Source of the DNA: CAWJLE01 sp963843645
GTDB lineage: Bacteria; Chloroflexota; Anaerolineae; DAOTYC01
DNA: 64,000 nt
Assembly (NCBI GenBank): GCA_963843645.1
Contig: CAWJLE010000003.1
Coordinates: forward strand, 248,001 to 312,000
Direction: 5' to 3'
Shown: piece by piece, positions 16,424 to 26,487 of the stretch
Layout of the letters: each line of letters starts with the position of its first letter
Position numbering within the stretch: the stretch's first letter is position 1
Made by a program: the position numbers and the translations under genes
Notes under the pieces: model-generated
Databases searched by the model: none
What the model was told of the DNA's origin: nothing
Seen by the model: only the letters and a program-made list of their open reading frames with translations

Positions 16424-18010
16424 ATGAGGCGACCGACTCGAGTGAGCAGTTCGTTTCCGCGTTCAGCGTGGTGGCTGGTTGTGGCATGCTCGTTGGTGCT
16501 GGCACTGAAGCCGGTGACGGGTTTGTTGCCGACGGTGGGCGCCCAGGCACCGGACGGTGTCGAGGCGCTGGCATTGACTCCATTCCCGAACTGTCGGTTG
16601 GGCGCGGCTATCCTCGGGGCCCCCACGTCTTACAATCTAACCGGTCTGAATCTGGGATGGTACGTCAACTACTCGACGCAGACCTCGCCGCTGACGCCCG
16701 ATGGGCTGGAATTTGTCCAGATCGTGCGGATACACCAGCAAAAGACCGGCTGGTGCCGCGATTGTTACGTGCTCCCGTATGCTTATAGCATGGAGAATCC
16801 GCCCGACGCGGCCACTCTGCGCGCGCGAGCGCAGGCCAATCCCGGCGCGACCTGGTTGATCGGGAATGAGCCTGATCGGCGGGATTGGTCCACCGGAGGG
16901 CAGGATGAGATCGTTCCGGAGCTGTACGCCCAGGCCTACCATGACATTCGCGCCATCATTCTGGACGCGGATCCGACAGCTCGCATCGGCACGGGCGGCA
17001 TCATACAGGGCACACCCCTGAGGCTGAAATACCTGGACCGGATCTGGAACCGGTACCAGGTGTTGTACGGACGGCGCTGGGGCGACGATGTGGACGTCTG
17101 GAACCTTCATAGTTTCATCCTGAACGAGAAGAAGAACGACTACGGAGCGGAGATCCCCGCGGGCCTCAGCGATAGCCAGGGAATTACCATGGATTGCGGC
17201 CAAAATGACAGCATGACCTACTTCAAGCAATTCATCGTGAATATCCGAACGTGGATGCGCGACAAAGGGGAGAGGAACAAGCCGCTGTATATCAGCGAGT
17301 ACGGCATCAATATGCCGGACTATTGCGTGACGTCAAAGGAGCTGAAGGCTTTCATGAACAGCTCGTTCGACTACCTGCTGAACACGAGCGACACCAACCT
17401 GGGCTATCCAATCGACGGAAACCGGCTGGTTCAGCGCCTTATGTGGTACAGTCTGGACGACAGCGCAGACAGCCCATCGAGGGTCGAGGATTACGCGGAC
17501 TCCCTCTTCAGCTCAGTGACTCATCTGCGCCAGGACTACGGAAACAACTGGTACAATTACATCCAGAGCACGGCTTCCTCACACCGGGAGGCCAACACGC
17601 CACGAGTCAACCTTCTGGCCACCGAGACCCGAACCACGCCTTCCAGTTACTTTTCGCCTTCTCACCCGGTGACGTTCACTCTGCGTGCTGAGATCTACAA
17701 CAACGGCAACACCCGAACTGATTCCGGCGACGGCATTCAGATCACTTTCTACTCGGGTACGCCAGCTGGCGGCCACGCCCTGATTGGCCGTCAGGTCATC
17801 AGTGACTTGTGCGGCTGCGGGTTCGGGCACGTCGTTGTGCAGTCATGGTCGATCAATCCGCCGACTCCTGGGGCATATCCCTGGTACGTCGAAGCCGAGG
17901 GCCTGAGTGGGGAGTCTGGCGCGAGCGACAACATTGCTACGGGCATGGCACTGATCACCTCGATCAGGGGGCCGTACCTCCCGATAATCGTCAAAGCCGC
18001 GGCCGGCTGA
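16424..18010 (+). CDS. Secreted glycoside hydrolase-like protein (GH-A clan fold)
   Basis: 528 residues. A signal sequence (SAWWLVVACSLVLALKPVTG) is followed by a TIM-barrel region. ATWLIGNEPDRRDW carries a candidate acid/base Glu149, and PLYISEYGINMPDYC a candidate nucleophile Glu292 at a strand end, the spacing expected of clan GH-A enzymes such as glycosyl-hydrolase catalytic-core (Asl1-like) proteins. The C-terminal 140 residues resemble a CARDB/Ig-like domain (NNGNTRTDSGDGIQITFYSG). The protein ends GPYLPIIVKAAAG, a YLPxxV end often seen in Chloroflexota secreted proteins. It probably hydrolyses or binds an extracellular polysaccharide, perhaps the one made by the operon to the left. Substrate unknown. 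Confidence 0.7.
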   Translation: MRRPTRVSSSFPRSAWWLVVACSLVLALKPVTGLLPTVGAQAPDGVEALALTPFPNCRLGAAILGAPTSYNLTGLNLGWYVNYSTQTSPLTPDGLEFVQIVRIHQQKTGWCRDCYVLPYAYSMENPPDAATLRARAQANPGATWLIGNEPDRRDWSTGGQDEIVPELYAQAYHDIRAIILDADPTARIGTGGIIQGTPLRLKYLDRIWNRYQVLYGRRWGDDVDVWNLHSFILNEKKNDYGAEIPAGLSDSQGITMDCGQNDSMTYFKQFIVNIRTWMRDKGERNKPLYISEYGINMPDYCVTSKELKAFMNSSFDYLLNTSDTNLGYPIDGNRLVQRLMWYSLDDSADSPSRVEDYADSLFSSVTHLRQDYGNNWYNYIQSTASSHREANTPRVNLLATETRTTPSSYFSPSHPVTFTLRAEIYNNGNTRTDSGDGIQITFYSGTPAGGHALIGRQVISDLCGCGFGHVVVQSWSINPPTPGAYPWYVEAEGLSGESGASDNIATGMALITSIRGPYLPIIVKAAAG

Positions 18011-18097
18011 CGCCGTGAGCACTCGGCTCCAACTTGCAGGTTTACCCGTCGGACAACTCGCTCGTGGGACGCAAGGCCATTTTGGCAGAAAGGGTCA

Positions 18098-18901
18098 ATG
18101 CACATGATGAAACCGAAGCATTTCTGGGTGTTTCTGGTGCTGCTGGTCGTCAGCGCCGCCCTGCTGGCGCTGCCGCTACAGGCGGGGTGGGCGATGCCGA
18201 CCCAGACACCCTTGAATCAGGGCACGGTGCCGACGCCCAAACCCTCCAAGCATGACAGCCCATCGCGGCCCAACGAGCCGCCTTCACTGCCCAGCATTTT
18301 CGCGGCCGGAACGGTACGCGATCAAACGCTCGGCCCGGATGGCGGGAATCTGAACATCTCCATGAGCGACGGGCACTGCATTCTGGTGCAGATTGAGAAA
18401 GGCAGGCTCGCGGAAGACGTCGTCTTTCAGGTGACCCTGGTCGACCAGAAAGCGACCCCCGCCGACACCTGCAGCGACGCTGACGTCGCCAGCCGGTTGT
18501 GTAAGACTGCGGTGCAATACACCGTCAAGGCGTGGCACTCGTCAAACGGGCAGCCATTCCAGCCCGGCGAACGATTCTCTTTGCCATACTCGCAAGTCAT
18601 CTGTTATACTGACGCAGAACTTACTCTGGCCGCGGACCACAGCCCCGACAACTTGCTCATTGCCTATTTCGACGAGACGAGCGGGAAGTGGATCCCCGTG
18701 CCCACCACAGTTGATGCGGTGAACAAGAATGTCGGCACTCTGATCGATCATACGAGCCTGTGGGCGCTGATGGCACGGCCATCAGGGAGCATGGTAAGCC
18801 CCGGCATATTGGTACTGACGAATGGAACGACCATGACCGAGACCGTGGGGCCGCCTGCCCCGAGCATGTTACCTGAGACGGGTGGGAGCACACCGGAATA
18901 G
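18098..18901 (+). CDS. Secreted protein with ZU5-like region and C-terminal LPETGG
   Basis: 267 residues, start at 18098 behind AGAAAGG. A signal peptide (FWVFLVLLVVSAALLALPLQAGWA) leads into a Pro/Thr linker. The region TLGPDGGNLNISM followed by ILVQIEKGRLAEDVVFQVTL looks like a ZU5-type beta domain, and DETSGKWIPVPTTVDAVNKNVGTLIDHTSLWALM like the closing part often seen with it. Four cysteines may form disulfides. The last residues are SMLPETGGSTPE. LPETG is a sortase recognition motif, but no hydrophobic helix and basic tail follow, so a classical sorting signal is incomplete. It lies three bases before the DUF2723 gene, so they are co-transcribed. Confidence 0.65.
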   Translation: MHMMKPKHFWVFLVLLVVSAALLALPLQAGWAMPTQTPLNQGTVPTPKPSKHDSPSRPNEPPSLPSIFAAGTVRDQTLGPDGGNLNISMSDGHCILVQIEKGRLAEDVVFQVTLVDQKATPADTCSDADVASRLCKTAVQYTVKAWHSSNGQPFQPGERFSLPYSQVICYTDAELTLAADHSPDNLLIAYFDETSGKWIPVPTTVDAVNKNVGTLIDHTSLWALMARPSGSMVSPGILVLTNGTTMTETVGPPAPSMLPETGGSTPE

Positions 18902-18903
18902 CG

Positions 18904-20442
18904 ATGAAAGGCCGCGACGCCCTGTGGGTGCCCAGTCTGGTCGTTTTGCTCGCGCTTGGTGTGTACCTGGGGACCCTGTCGCCCAGCATCACCTGGTCGC
19001 ACAACGGCGCCGACAGCGGCGACCTGGCGGCGGCTGTGGCGACCGGGGGCGTGCCCCATCCGTCCGGCTACCCGACCTACCTGGCAGCGGCAGAAGTCTT
19101 TCGGCGGCTGCCCTGGGGTGATGTCGGCTACCGTTTGGGACTTCTTTCGGCGGCGGCATCCGCTCTGGCGGCCGGGCTGATCGCTGCCACGACCTTGCAA
19201 GTGCTGCCCGGAGAGGATGGAGCGCCGCTCCGTATGGCTGTGGCCGCGACGGCCGGACTTCTCTTTGCTTTCGCGCCGATTCCGTGGTCGCAGGCCGTGA
19301 TCCCTGAGGTCTACGGCCTCCACGCGCTGGCCTTCTGCGCGGTTTTCGCCTTGACAATCGTGGCCAGGGAGTCACGTCGACCGACCACGATCTTCCTCTG
19401 CTTCCTGGCATTGGGCCTGGGCCTGGGCAATCACCTCTCCATCGCATTGTTCCTGCCTGCCGTACTGGTCCTTACCGGGCGGCGGCTCCGCTCGGATTTC
19501 ATGGGCTACGTCGCTCTCGCTGCTGTCGGCCTCGCACTCGGCCTCTCGGTGTACGTTCTGATCCCCCTGCGAGCCGCGGCGATGCCTCCTATCAACTGGG
19601 GTGACGCGGCGACCCCGACGGGATTTGCCTGGCTGGTCAGCGGCCGGGTCTATCGCCATCTCATTTTTTCGCTGCCCGTCGCAGATCTTCCCGCACGTAT
19701 CGTCGTCGCACTGCGAGCCTTCGTCATTAGTGGTAACGCTCTGGGCTTGCCGCTGGCCGTCCTGGGCCTGATCGATTGCTGGACGCGTGACCGGAGGCTT
19801 GCCGTCGTCACCGTGTACGGCGTCGTCGGTTTCAGCGTCTACGCTATCGGATATAACACGATCGACTCCTACGTCTATCTGATCCCGGCCATTGCCGTTT
19901 TTGTGCTTTGGATCGGCTTCGGTTTAGGATACGTGGTTCACATTTTGCAGCCATACCTCAGCGCTGCGCGTGTCCCTACCGTCGCCCTGATGCTTGTCAT
20001 CGTGTGCTTCGGATTGGTCGGCGCGCCACGGCGTTGGAGCAGGCTCGACCTCCACGGCGACACTGAGGCGCTGGACTACGGTGTTGCCGCCATGCACGCG
20101 GCCGAGCCAGATGCCCTGTTGATCGTTTCCGGTGACGCACACACTTTTGCGGTTTGGTACGCGCGCTACGGGTTGAACGTACGACAGGACGTCGCGGTGG
20201 TCAACGATTCGCTGCTGGCCTATGACTGGTACCGCCGGACTGTGGAGGCGACCCAGCCGCAGCTTGGCGACGTCCCCTCGGATGCTGATTCACTCATCGC
20301 CGCCTGTCTGCCAGTACGTCCGGTAGAGCTAACTGACTCGCCGAACAATATCCCTGCCGGCTATCGCGTCGTTCCGGCAGGTTTTCTGTTCCGTGTCGTG
20401 CCGATTACTGCCGACGCCACTCCGAATACGCGCCCTTCCTGA
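18904..20442 (+). CDS. DUF2723 family membrane protein (GT-C-like)
   Basis: 512 residues with about nine to ten membrane helices. The N-terminus VYLGTLSPSITWSHNGADSGDLAAAVATGGVPHPSGYPTYL is the signature of DUF2723 (PF11028): an aspartate-containing loop (GADSGDL) after helix 1 and the HPSGYP motif. The family is related to GT-C glycosyltransferases that use polyprenyl-linked donors and has been proposed to include protein O-mannosyltransferases. The C-terminal 150 residues form an extracytoplasmic domain (LIVSGDAHTFAVWYARYGLNVRQDVAVVNDSLL). Being just behind two secreted proteins, it may glycosylate them during export. That coupling is inference; the fold assignment is firmer. Confidence 0.8.
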   Translation: MKGRDALWVPSLVVLLALGVYLGTLSPSITWSHNGADSGDLAAAVATGGVPHPSGYPTYLAAAEVFRRLPWGDVGYRLGLLSAAASALAAGLIAATTLQVLPGEDGAPLRMAVAATAGLLFAFAPIPWSQAVIPEVYGLHALAFCAVFALTIVARESRRPTTIFLCFLALGLGLGNHLSIALFLPAVLVLTGRRLRSDFMGYVALAAVGLALGLSVYVLIPLRAAAMPPINWGDAATPTGFAWLVSGRVYRHLIFSLPVADLPARIVVALRAFVISGNALGLPLAVLGLIDCWTRDRRLAVVTVYGVVGFSVYAIGYNTIDSYVYLIPAIAVFVLWIGFGLGYVVHILQPYLSAARVPTVALMLVIVCFGLVGAPRRWSRLDLHGDTEALDYGVAAMHAAEPDALLIVSGDAHTFAVWYARYGLNVRQDVAVVNDSLLAYDWYRRTVEATQPQLGDVPSDADSLIAACLPVRPVELTDSPNNIPAGYRVVPAGFLFRVVPITADATPNTRPS

Positions 20443-21103
20443 TGCTAACGGCACGTACTGCCAAGCGAGAATTCGAGCGCTAGAGTCCTCGCCTGGCCGG
20501 GTACGAAGCCGCAGCGGACAGATGCTCCGCATCCGAATCCATGCTTCACCGATTTCCGAAATTCCAGAGCTTCGAGAGTCCAGGGGGCCGTCCATGGGCC
20601 ATCAAGCCATTTGCGCTTCAGTCGAGAGCGTGGTATATTAAAACAATTCCTAGCGCATCTCCGAAGACGTAGGTAGTCGAGACCTTCCGGCCACACGCGC
20701 GCCATGGTTGTTCAGGCTTCAATGCGGTGGACCATCAGTTAACCGTGACTGCCGCTCACACCGTCGCGTCGCACTAGATGAGTCATTTCGATGAACAATG
20801 TTGTTCCTCCAGCGCGGTGATGGGCGCTTCACCAGCGCGACTTTGATGTGAGCGATTCCTTATTCAGTTTTCAGGCCTCTTCCATCTAAGATAGATGACC
20901 AGGGCACAAGCAAGGCATGCTCGATGGCTTCCGTGTGCTTGTAGCGAATGTTTTTCCTTGTTGGCAGACGGGGACGGATTCTCTTCGTGGCAATAATGGT
21001 CTCCGGGCGCGGTCCCTGAGTGCCTGAGGCAGCGAGGGTTCTCCGGGAGCATTCCCGGGCAGGACTTAGATCAAACTGGTTATTGGAAAGGAGAGGCACG
21101 AGA
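20443..21103. other. Intergenic region, no gene seen
   Basis: About 660 bases. Visible structure is limited to small hairpins: GGTGA/TCACC inside 20812-20840 and CCGGGA-GCAT-TCCCGG around 21040-21055, close to the transporter gene start. The ribosome site GGAAAGGAGAGG of the next gene lies at its right end. No promoter with both hexamers well matched was found. Confidence 0.5.
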
Positions 21104-22733
21104 ATGGGCAGCAAATCAAGTCGGGTTTGGAGGCTTCTGCTCGTGTTGACCGTGGCGTCTCTGCTGATCGGCGCCGCTCAGATGCCGTTGAAAGCGGCCG
21201 AGCCGGCCAAGAAGGTCCTGGTGGTGGCGGCCGCCAACCAGTACGCCGAGACGCTGGACGCTTTCACCACGGCAACGACCATGCAGCCGCATGGACATGA
21301 TCTACGAGGGCCTGGTGACCGTCGACGACAAGCTTCAGTATCGGCCCGGACTGGCCGACAGCTGGGAAGTCAGTGAGGACGGGCTTACCTGGACCTTCCA
21401 CCTCAAGAAGGGCGTCAAGTTCCACGACGGCAGCCCGTTCAACGCCGCGGTCGTCAAGTGGTGGCTGGAAGGTATGCAGAAGGGCCTCAACGCCTACATG
21501 TTCGAGTCGATGAAAGAGGCCAAGGTCGTCGACGACTACACCGTTCAGATTATCTTCCCGTCTCCCTTCCCCAACCTGCTGTACAACCTGTCCAACAGCT
21601 TCAGCGGCATCATGAGCCAGGAGGCTCACGAGAAGTATGGCAAGGACTACGGCACGAAGTACGCCGTGGGTACCGGTCCCTTCATGCTCAAGGAGTGGGT
21701 GCCCAACGACCATCTGCTGCTGGTCAAGAACCCGGACTACAACTGGGCGCCCGAGTGGACCGGCCACAAGGGCCCGGCCAACGTGGACGAGATTCTGTGG
21801 CGCATCATTCCTGAGGATGCGACCCGTCTCGTCGAGCTGCAATCCGGCAACGTGCAGTTGAGCGTCGATCCGCCTCCGGCGCGCGAGCTGGCCCAGTTCG
21901 AGGACAACCCCGACTACCAGGTCGTGACCGACCCGTCCATGTCCATCCAGTTCATCGGAATGAACTTGAACGAGCCGCTGCTCAAGGACCTGCGCACCCG
22001 GCAGGCCATCGGCTACGCCATCGACCGCAAGCTGATCAACGACACGGTCTACCAGGGCATGGGCGTTCCTACCGGAACCTACCTGTGCCAGGAGTTGGGC
22101 GGCAACCAGGGCGTGGCTGACAGTGCGCTCCCACCTACGACCCAGAGAAAGCCAAGTCCCTGCTCGCCGAAGCCGGCTGGAAGCTCGGCCCCGACGGTGT
22201 GTTGGTGGCGGACAAGGTGGACGGTGTGGAGGCCGGCACCAAGTTCATGGTCAGCTACTGGACGTACCAGGAAGACGAGTACCGCCGACTGGCCGAGGTC
22301 ACCCAGAAGATGCTGGCCGACATCGGCATCAAGACCACGGTGCAACTCATGGACAGCCCGACCTATGCCGATCAGCTGAAGAGCGGCAAGTCGCAGCTCA
22401 TCCTCCGCCAGTACCAGTGGGACAACAACGACATCCTGGAGTGGTTCCACCACTCCAAGAACCTGCCCTACCCCAACTATCTCGCCGTCAACGACAAGAA
22501 GCTCGACGACATGCTGGACCAGGCGAACTTCAAGACGCCGACTTCCGAGGAGCGCGACAAGCTGTACGTCGAACTGCACAAGTACTTGATCCAGACGTTG
22601 TATCCCTGGGCGCCGATCCGCCAGGGCGTGGACGTGTACGTGGCTCGGAGCAACGTCAAGAACTTCGTGGCGCATCCCGCTGCGGGGCGTGTCTGCGACT
22701 GAGGTCTGGACCAACATCGACATGGCGCAGTAA
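21104..22733 (+). pseudogene. Peptide ABC transporter substrate-binding protein (SBP family 5), three frameshifts
   Basis: Translation across three frames gives one complete family-5 solute-binding protein: signal peptide (WRLLLVLTVASLLIGAAQMPLKA), MDMIYEGLVTVDDKLQYRPGLADSW, FHLKKGVKFHDGSPFNAAVV, GTGPFMLKEW and TRQAIGYAIDRKLI, then YDPEKAKSLLAEAGW and a normal C-terminus ending at the TAA 22731-22733. Frame changes are needed near 21285 (after TTATTMQP), near 22125 (before APTYDPEK) and near 22680 (before LRGVSATEVW). As sequenced no functional protein is made; the longest piece is 21291-22379. Sequence between breaks is well conserved, so the breaks are recent or are sequencing errors. It would deliver oligopeptides to the permeases encoded downstream. 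Confidence 0.85.
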
Positions 22734-22838
22734 CTCCGATTGACTCGCTCGTTTGTAGCTTTCCCGGTTGCTACGGCGGCCGGGGAAGCCACATTCTTGT
22801 TGCTGGGCTCCGCTGGGAATGATCCACAAGGACGTTAG

Positions 22839-23756
22839 ATGACCGCTTATCTCGTCAAACGTTTGTTGTTGGCCGTTCCGGTGCTGCTGGTGACAGCGTT
22901 CCTGGTTTTTATCGCACTGCACTTGTCGCCCGGCGATCCCGTCGACGTTATCGCCGGGCCGATCGCGCCGCCCGAGGTGCGGGAAGCGTTGCGGGTGAAG
23001 CTGGGTCTGGACAAGCCGTTGCCCGTGCAGTTTGCCGTCTATAATGAGCCACATCGTTCAGGGGGATCTTGGGGAGTCGATCCTCAACAAACGTGAAGTG
23101 TCAGAGATGATCGCGCAGAAAGTGGGCATCACCGCCGAGTTCGGTTTGACGGCCTTTGCCCTCGCTTACTTGATCGCCATTCCGCTGGGCACCATTGCGG
23201 CACTCAACCGCAATTCGTTTTTCGATTGGTTTACCATGGTGGTGGCTTTGATCGGCGTTTCAATGCCGGCGTTCTGGCTTGGACTGCTGTTGATGTTCAT
23301 GTTTTCCGTCAACATTCGTCTCTTCCCGGCGACCGGCAGCGGTTCGTTCAGGCAACTGGTCTTCCTGCGGCGGCGTTGGGATTGCCATACGTAGGTCGCA
23401 TCGCGCGCATGACGCGCTCCACGATGCTGGAAGTGATTGGACAGGACTACATCCGTACCGCGCGAGCCAAAGGCCTGCGTCAGTTTATGGTGGTCGCCCG
23501 CCACGCTCTTCGCAATGCACTCATCCCGATCATCTCACTCATGGGCCTGGATTTCGGGTACATTTTGGGCGGGTCGGTGGTCATCGAGCACGTTTTCGCT
23601 CGCCCCGGCATCGGCGATATGATTCTACGAAGCATCTATTCGCGCGATTTTCCGGTGTTGCAGGGTTGTATGTTCGTGTTGACCGCCGGGATCATCCTTG
23701 GCAACATTCTTGCGGACGTCGCCTACGTGGTGGTCGATCCGCGTATCCGGCACTAG
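22839..23756 (+). pseudogene. Peptide ABC transporter permease (DppB type), two frameshifts
   Basis: The start at 22839 gives the standard N-terminus MTAYLVKRLLLAVPVLLVTAFLVFI and LHLSPGDPV. The frame slips at about 23042 (one extra A before MSHIVQGDLGESI) and again near 23355 (before LPAAALGLPYVGRIARMTRSTMLEV). The rest, with the EAA-loop segment DYIRTARAKGLRQFMVVARHALRNALIPII and the ending NILADVAYVVVDPRIRH, is intact. Joined, the product is a complete six-helix BPD_transp_1 protein. It forms the membrane channel with the second permease. The same question of decay versus sequencing error applies as for the binding-protein gene. Confidence 0.85.
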
Positions 23757-23775
23757 CCGATTTCAAGGCGATATT

Positions 23776-24693
23776 ATGGAAGCATTTGAAAGTAACCTGT
23801 CGGTAAACCCAGCGGCACTAGGTGCCGAGGACCGGGAAGGACCTTCCATACTGCAACGGGGGGGGCTTTCGGCCGTCTGGTGCCGCTTGCGGCGGAGCCC
23901 CGGTGCCATGATCGGCCTTGCCCTGGTCATTTTGTTGATTGCGACCGCGGTGTTTGCTAATGTGATCGCGCCGCAAGGTATTGATGACCAGGACCTGCGC
24001 AAGGGACTCCTGGCGCCGGGCGGTGAGTTTCTGCTGGGAAGCGACGAGTTCGGCCGTGACATCTTCAGTCGTATCGTGTACGGCGCCCGGGTTTCGCTCG
24101 AGGTTGGTATTATCGCTACCGTCATTTCGGCGTTTGTGGGGGTTACGCTGGGCATGATTGGCGGCTACTTCGGCGGCGTGTTGGATCACGTCATCCAGGG
24201 TATGGTCGATGTGAGCTGGGCATTCCCAACCGTGCTGATGGCCATCTTCCTGGTCGCGGTGCTCGGACCGGGGTTAACGAATGTGATGATCGCGGTGGGG
24301 CTTGTGTATTGGAGCGGCTATGCGCGGGTGGTGCGAGGGCAGGTTCTGTCGCTCCGAGAATGGGAATACGTCAACGCGGCGCGCGCGATCGGCGCCCGCG
24401 ATGGCCGCATCCTACTGCGTCACGTTCTGCCCAATGTTGTGGCGCCGGTTATTGTGATGGCCACGCTCATGATGGGTGATGCGATCTTGATCGAGGCCAC
24501 GCTCAGTTTCCTCGGAATCGGCGCTCCCCCGCCTACTCCCAGCTGGGGCTCCATCCTCGCCGGGGGGCGCACCTACCTGAAGCTGGCGCCGTGGGTGACC
24601 ATGTTCCCCGGCGTGACGATCATGTTGACGGTGTTGGGCTTCAACCTGCTCGGTGACGGGTTGCGCGATGCCCTCGACCCTCGACTGAAGTAA
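23776..24693 (+). CDS. Peptide ABC transporter permease (DppC type)
   Basis: 305 residues, intact. The start at 23776 lies 20 bases after the first permease. It has the OppC N-terminal segment (WCRLRRSPGAMIGLALVILLIATAVF) and LLGSDEFGRDIFSRIVYGARVSLEVG, which is diagnostic of DppC/OppC. Next come six hydrophobic helices and the EAA loop EYVNAARAIGARDGRILLRHVLPN, which contacts the ATPase subunits. The C-terminus is FNLLGDGLRDALDPRLK. No ATP-binding subunit is encoded in this window, so DppD/DppF-like partners must be elsewhere. With the adjacent D-aminoacylase, the likely cargo is peptides or acylated D-amino acids, an inference from gene order. Confidence 0.92.
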   Translation: MEAFESNLSVNPAALGAEDREGPSILQRGGLSAVWCRLRRSPGAMIGLALVILLIATAVFANVIAPQGIDDQDLRKGLLAPGGEFLLGSDEFGRDIFSRIVYGARVSLEVGIIATVISAFVGVTLGMIGGYFGGVLDHVIQGMVDVSWAFPTVLMAIFLVAVLGPGLTNVMIAVGLVYWSGYARVVRGQVLSLREWEYVNAARAIGARDGRILLRHVLPNVVAPVIVMATLMMGDAILIEATLSFLGIGAPPPTPSWGSILAGGRTYLKLAPWVTMFPGVTIMLTVLGFNLLGDGLRDALDPRLK

Positions 24694-24711
24694 TGATGTG
24701 CAGTTGCACCC

Positions 24712-24753
24712 GACCCGAAGATGCAGGTTGAGAAACCATAGCGTCTTCGGGTC
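24712..24753 (+). terminator. Hairpin between permease and deacylase genes
   Basis: GACCCGAAGA (24712-24721) pairs perfectly with TCTTCGGGTC (24744-24753) around a 22-base loop. The sequence after it is pyrimidine-rich (TGCTTCTCTGTC) without a clean T-run, so this may reduce rather than stop read-through. Confidence 0.4.
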
Positions 24754-24806
24754 TGCTTCTCTGTCATCATGCCTCATCACGGCTGGTTGAAATGGAGGAA
24801 TCGACA

Positions 24807-26405
24807 ATGTACGACACTCTCATTCGCAACGGAACGGTCTTCGATGGAAGCCAGGGCGAACCTGTGCAAGCGGACGTCGCGATCAAGGACGGTCACGTGG
24901 TAGCCGTGGCGCCCGCCTTGGGTGCTGAGGCGGAACAGGTCATCGACGCTGTCGGGAAATACGTCACGCCGGGCTTCATCGACGCGCATTCTCATTCAGA
25001 CCTCTCGCTCATGATCGAGCCGGACGGGGACAGCAAGGTGCGCCAGGGTGTTACCACCGAAGTGGTCGGCAACTGCGGCGACTCTGCGGGGCCCGCCTAT
25101 GGTCAGTGGGCCGCGGAACTAGAGCACAGCCGTTTCGGCCCGGCTGGTGTGGCAGTGACCTGGAAGTCCTTCGGGGAGTACCTCGCGCACCTGGCGGAGC
25201 TGAAACCGATCGTCAACGTTGCGCCACTGGTGGGCCACGGTGCCATCCGCGCCGCGGTTCTGGGCATTGAGGACCGGGCTCCTACCTCAGACGAGCTGGC
25301 GGAGATGAAGAAACTGACCCGCGAGGCGATGGCCGAAGGCGCGTGGGGAATGTCCACCGGTCTCATCTACCCGCCGGGATGCTATTCTCAGACTGATGAG
25401 CTGGTCGAGTTGGCACAAGAAGTGGGCCGGGCGGGCGGCTTCTACGCCAGCCACGTCCGTGGCGAGGCCGCCACCGTGCTCAACTCGATCCGCGAGGCCA
25501 CCGAGGTGGGGCTCCGCGCCAGGCTGCCGGTGCAGGTCTCTCACGTTAAGGTGTGCGCTTACCGTAACTTCGGCATGATCGACGACCTGGTGTCGTTGGT
25601 GGAGAGCACCAAGGATCTGAACGTGCCGGTGTTCTTCGATCAATATCCCTACTCAGCCAGCGCCACGTCCTTGATTTCAGTCCTGCCCGAGTGGACCTAC
25701 GTTGGAGGCATGGAGGCCGCCGCCCGACGACTGGCCGACCCGGCAGCGCGCGAGCGGCTCCACCGGATGGTGGACGAGACGCCCGGTGATTTCTGGGACT
25801 ACGCCGGCAGCCGTGACTGGGACGGCGTCTTAATCACGGCGTGCCCGGCCCGTGAAGAGGTGCAGGGACGCACTGTAGCCGATGTAGGGCGCTCACTGGG
25901 CATGGACCCACTCGACGCGCTGCTGGACCTGCTCGTGGAAGCTGGTTGCGTGGCGGATTGCGTAATGTTCGACCAGGACGAGTCCAACACGCGGCGGGTC
26001 ATGCAGCTCGACCGGGTCATGGTGGGCAGTGATGGCTACAGCGTCAAGGCGAACGGGTACATGGGCAAGCGCGCCATGCATCCGCGCTCTTACGGTAGCT
26101 TCCCGCGTGTGCTCGGTCACTACGGGCGTGATGAAAAGCTCCTCAGTTGGCCGCGGGCCGTCTACAGGATGACTGGCCTTCCGGCGCAGGCCTTCAATAT
26201 GACCGATCGCGGCACGCTGCGACCGGGCGTCTGGGCTGACGTTGTGGTTTTCGACCCGCAGACTGTGCTCGACCAGGCTACCTTCATAGACGCGCACCAA
26301 TACCCCTTGGGCATCGAGTACGTGTTTGTGAATGGGGAACTGGCGGTCGCTCACGGCGAAACCACCGGCTCGCGCGCCGGGTCCGTGTTGCCACGGCCGC
26401 GCTGA
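24807..26405 (+). CDS. N-acyl-D-amino-acid deacylase (D-aminoacylase)
   Basis: 532 residues from the ATG at 24807, chosen because GGAGG lies eight bases upstream; an ATG five codons earlier overlaps that site. The amidohydrolase metal site is visible: GFIDAHSHSD (HxH), VVGNCGDS with the cysteine used as ligand in D-aminoacylases, and SHVK. Further along are VMVGSDGYS with the catalytic aspartate and the closing beta-sandwich RPGVWADVVVFDPQTV. The enzyme hydrolyses N-acyl-D-amino acids to D-amino acids and a fatty or acetic acid in the cytoplasm. Its position behind the peptide permeases suggests uptake and breakdown of D-residue material such as cell-wall peptides or lipopeptides. Confidence 0.88.
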   Translation: MYDTLIRNGTVFDGSQGEPVQADVAIKDGHVVAVAPALGAEAEQVIDAVGKYVTPGFIDAHSHSDLSLMIEPDGDSKVRQGVTTEVVGNCGDSAGPAYGQWAAELEHSRFGPAGVAVTWKSFGEYLAHLAELKPIVNVAPLVGHGAIRAAVLGIEDRAPTSDELAEMKKLTREAMAEGAWGMSTGLIYPPGCYSQTDELVELAQEVGRAGGFYASHVRGEAATVLNSIREATEVGLRARLPVQVSHVKVCAYRNFGMIDDLVSLVESTKDLNVPVFFDQYPYSASATSLISVLPEWTYVGGMEAAARRLADPAARERLHRMVDETPGDFWDYAGSRDWDGVLITACPAREEVQGRTVADVGRSLGMDPLDALLDLLVEAGCVADCVMFDQDESNTRRVMQLDRVMVGSDGYSVKANGYMGKRAMHPRSYGSFPRVLGHYGRDEKLLSWPRAVYRMTGLPAQAFNMTDRGTLRPGVWADVVVFDPQTVLDQATFIDAHQYPLGIEYVFVNGELAVAHGETTGSRAGSVLPRPR

Positions 26406-26440
26406 GCGGCGCTCGATGTAGAAAGACTCCCGAAACCGCC

Positions 26441-26477
26441 AAGACTTCCGAAGTCTCTAAGACTTCGGAAGTCTTTT
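26441..26477. terminator. Strong bidirectional rho-independent terminator
   Basis: AAGACTTCCGAAGTCT (26441-26456) and AGACTTCGGAAGTCTT (26460-26475) form a perfect 16-bp stem with a CTA loop, followed by TTCT on the plus side and led by AA on the other. It lies between the convergent ends of the deacylase and the Rad50-like gene. Confidence 0.85.
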
Positions 26478-26487
26478 CTGTAGACTG

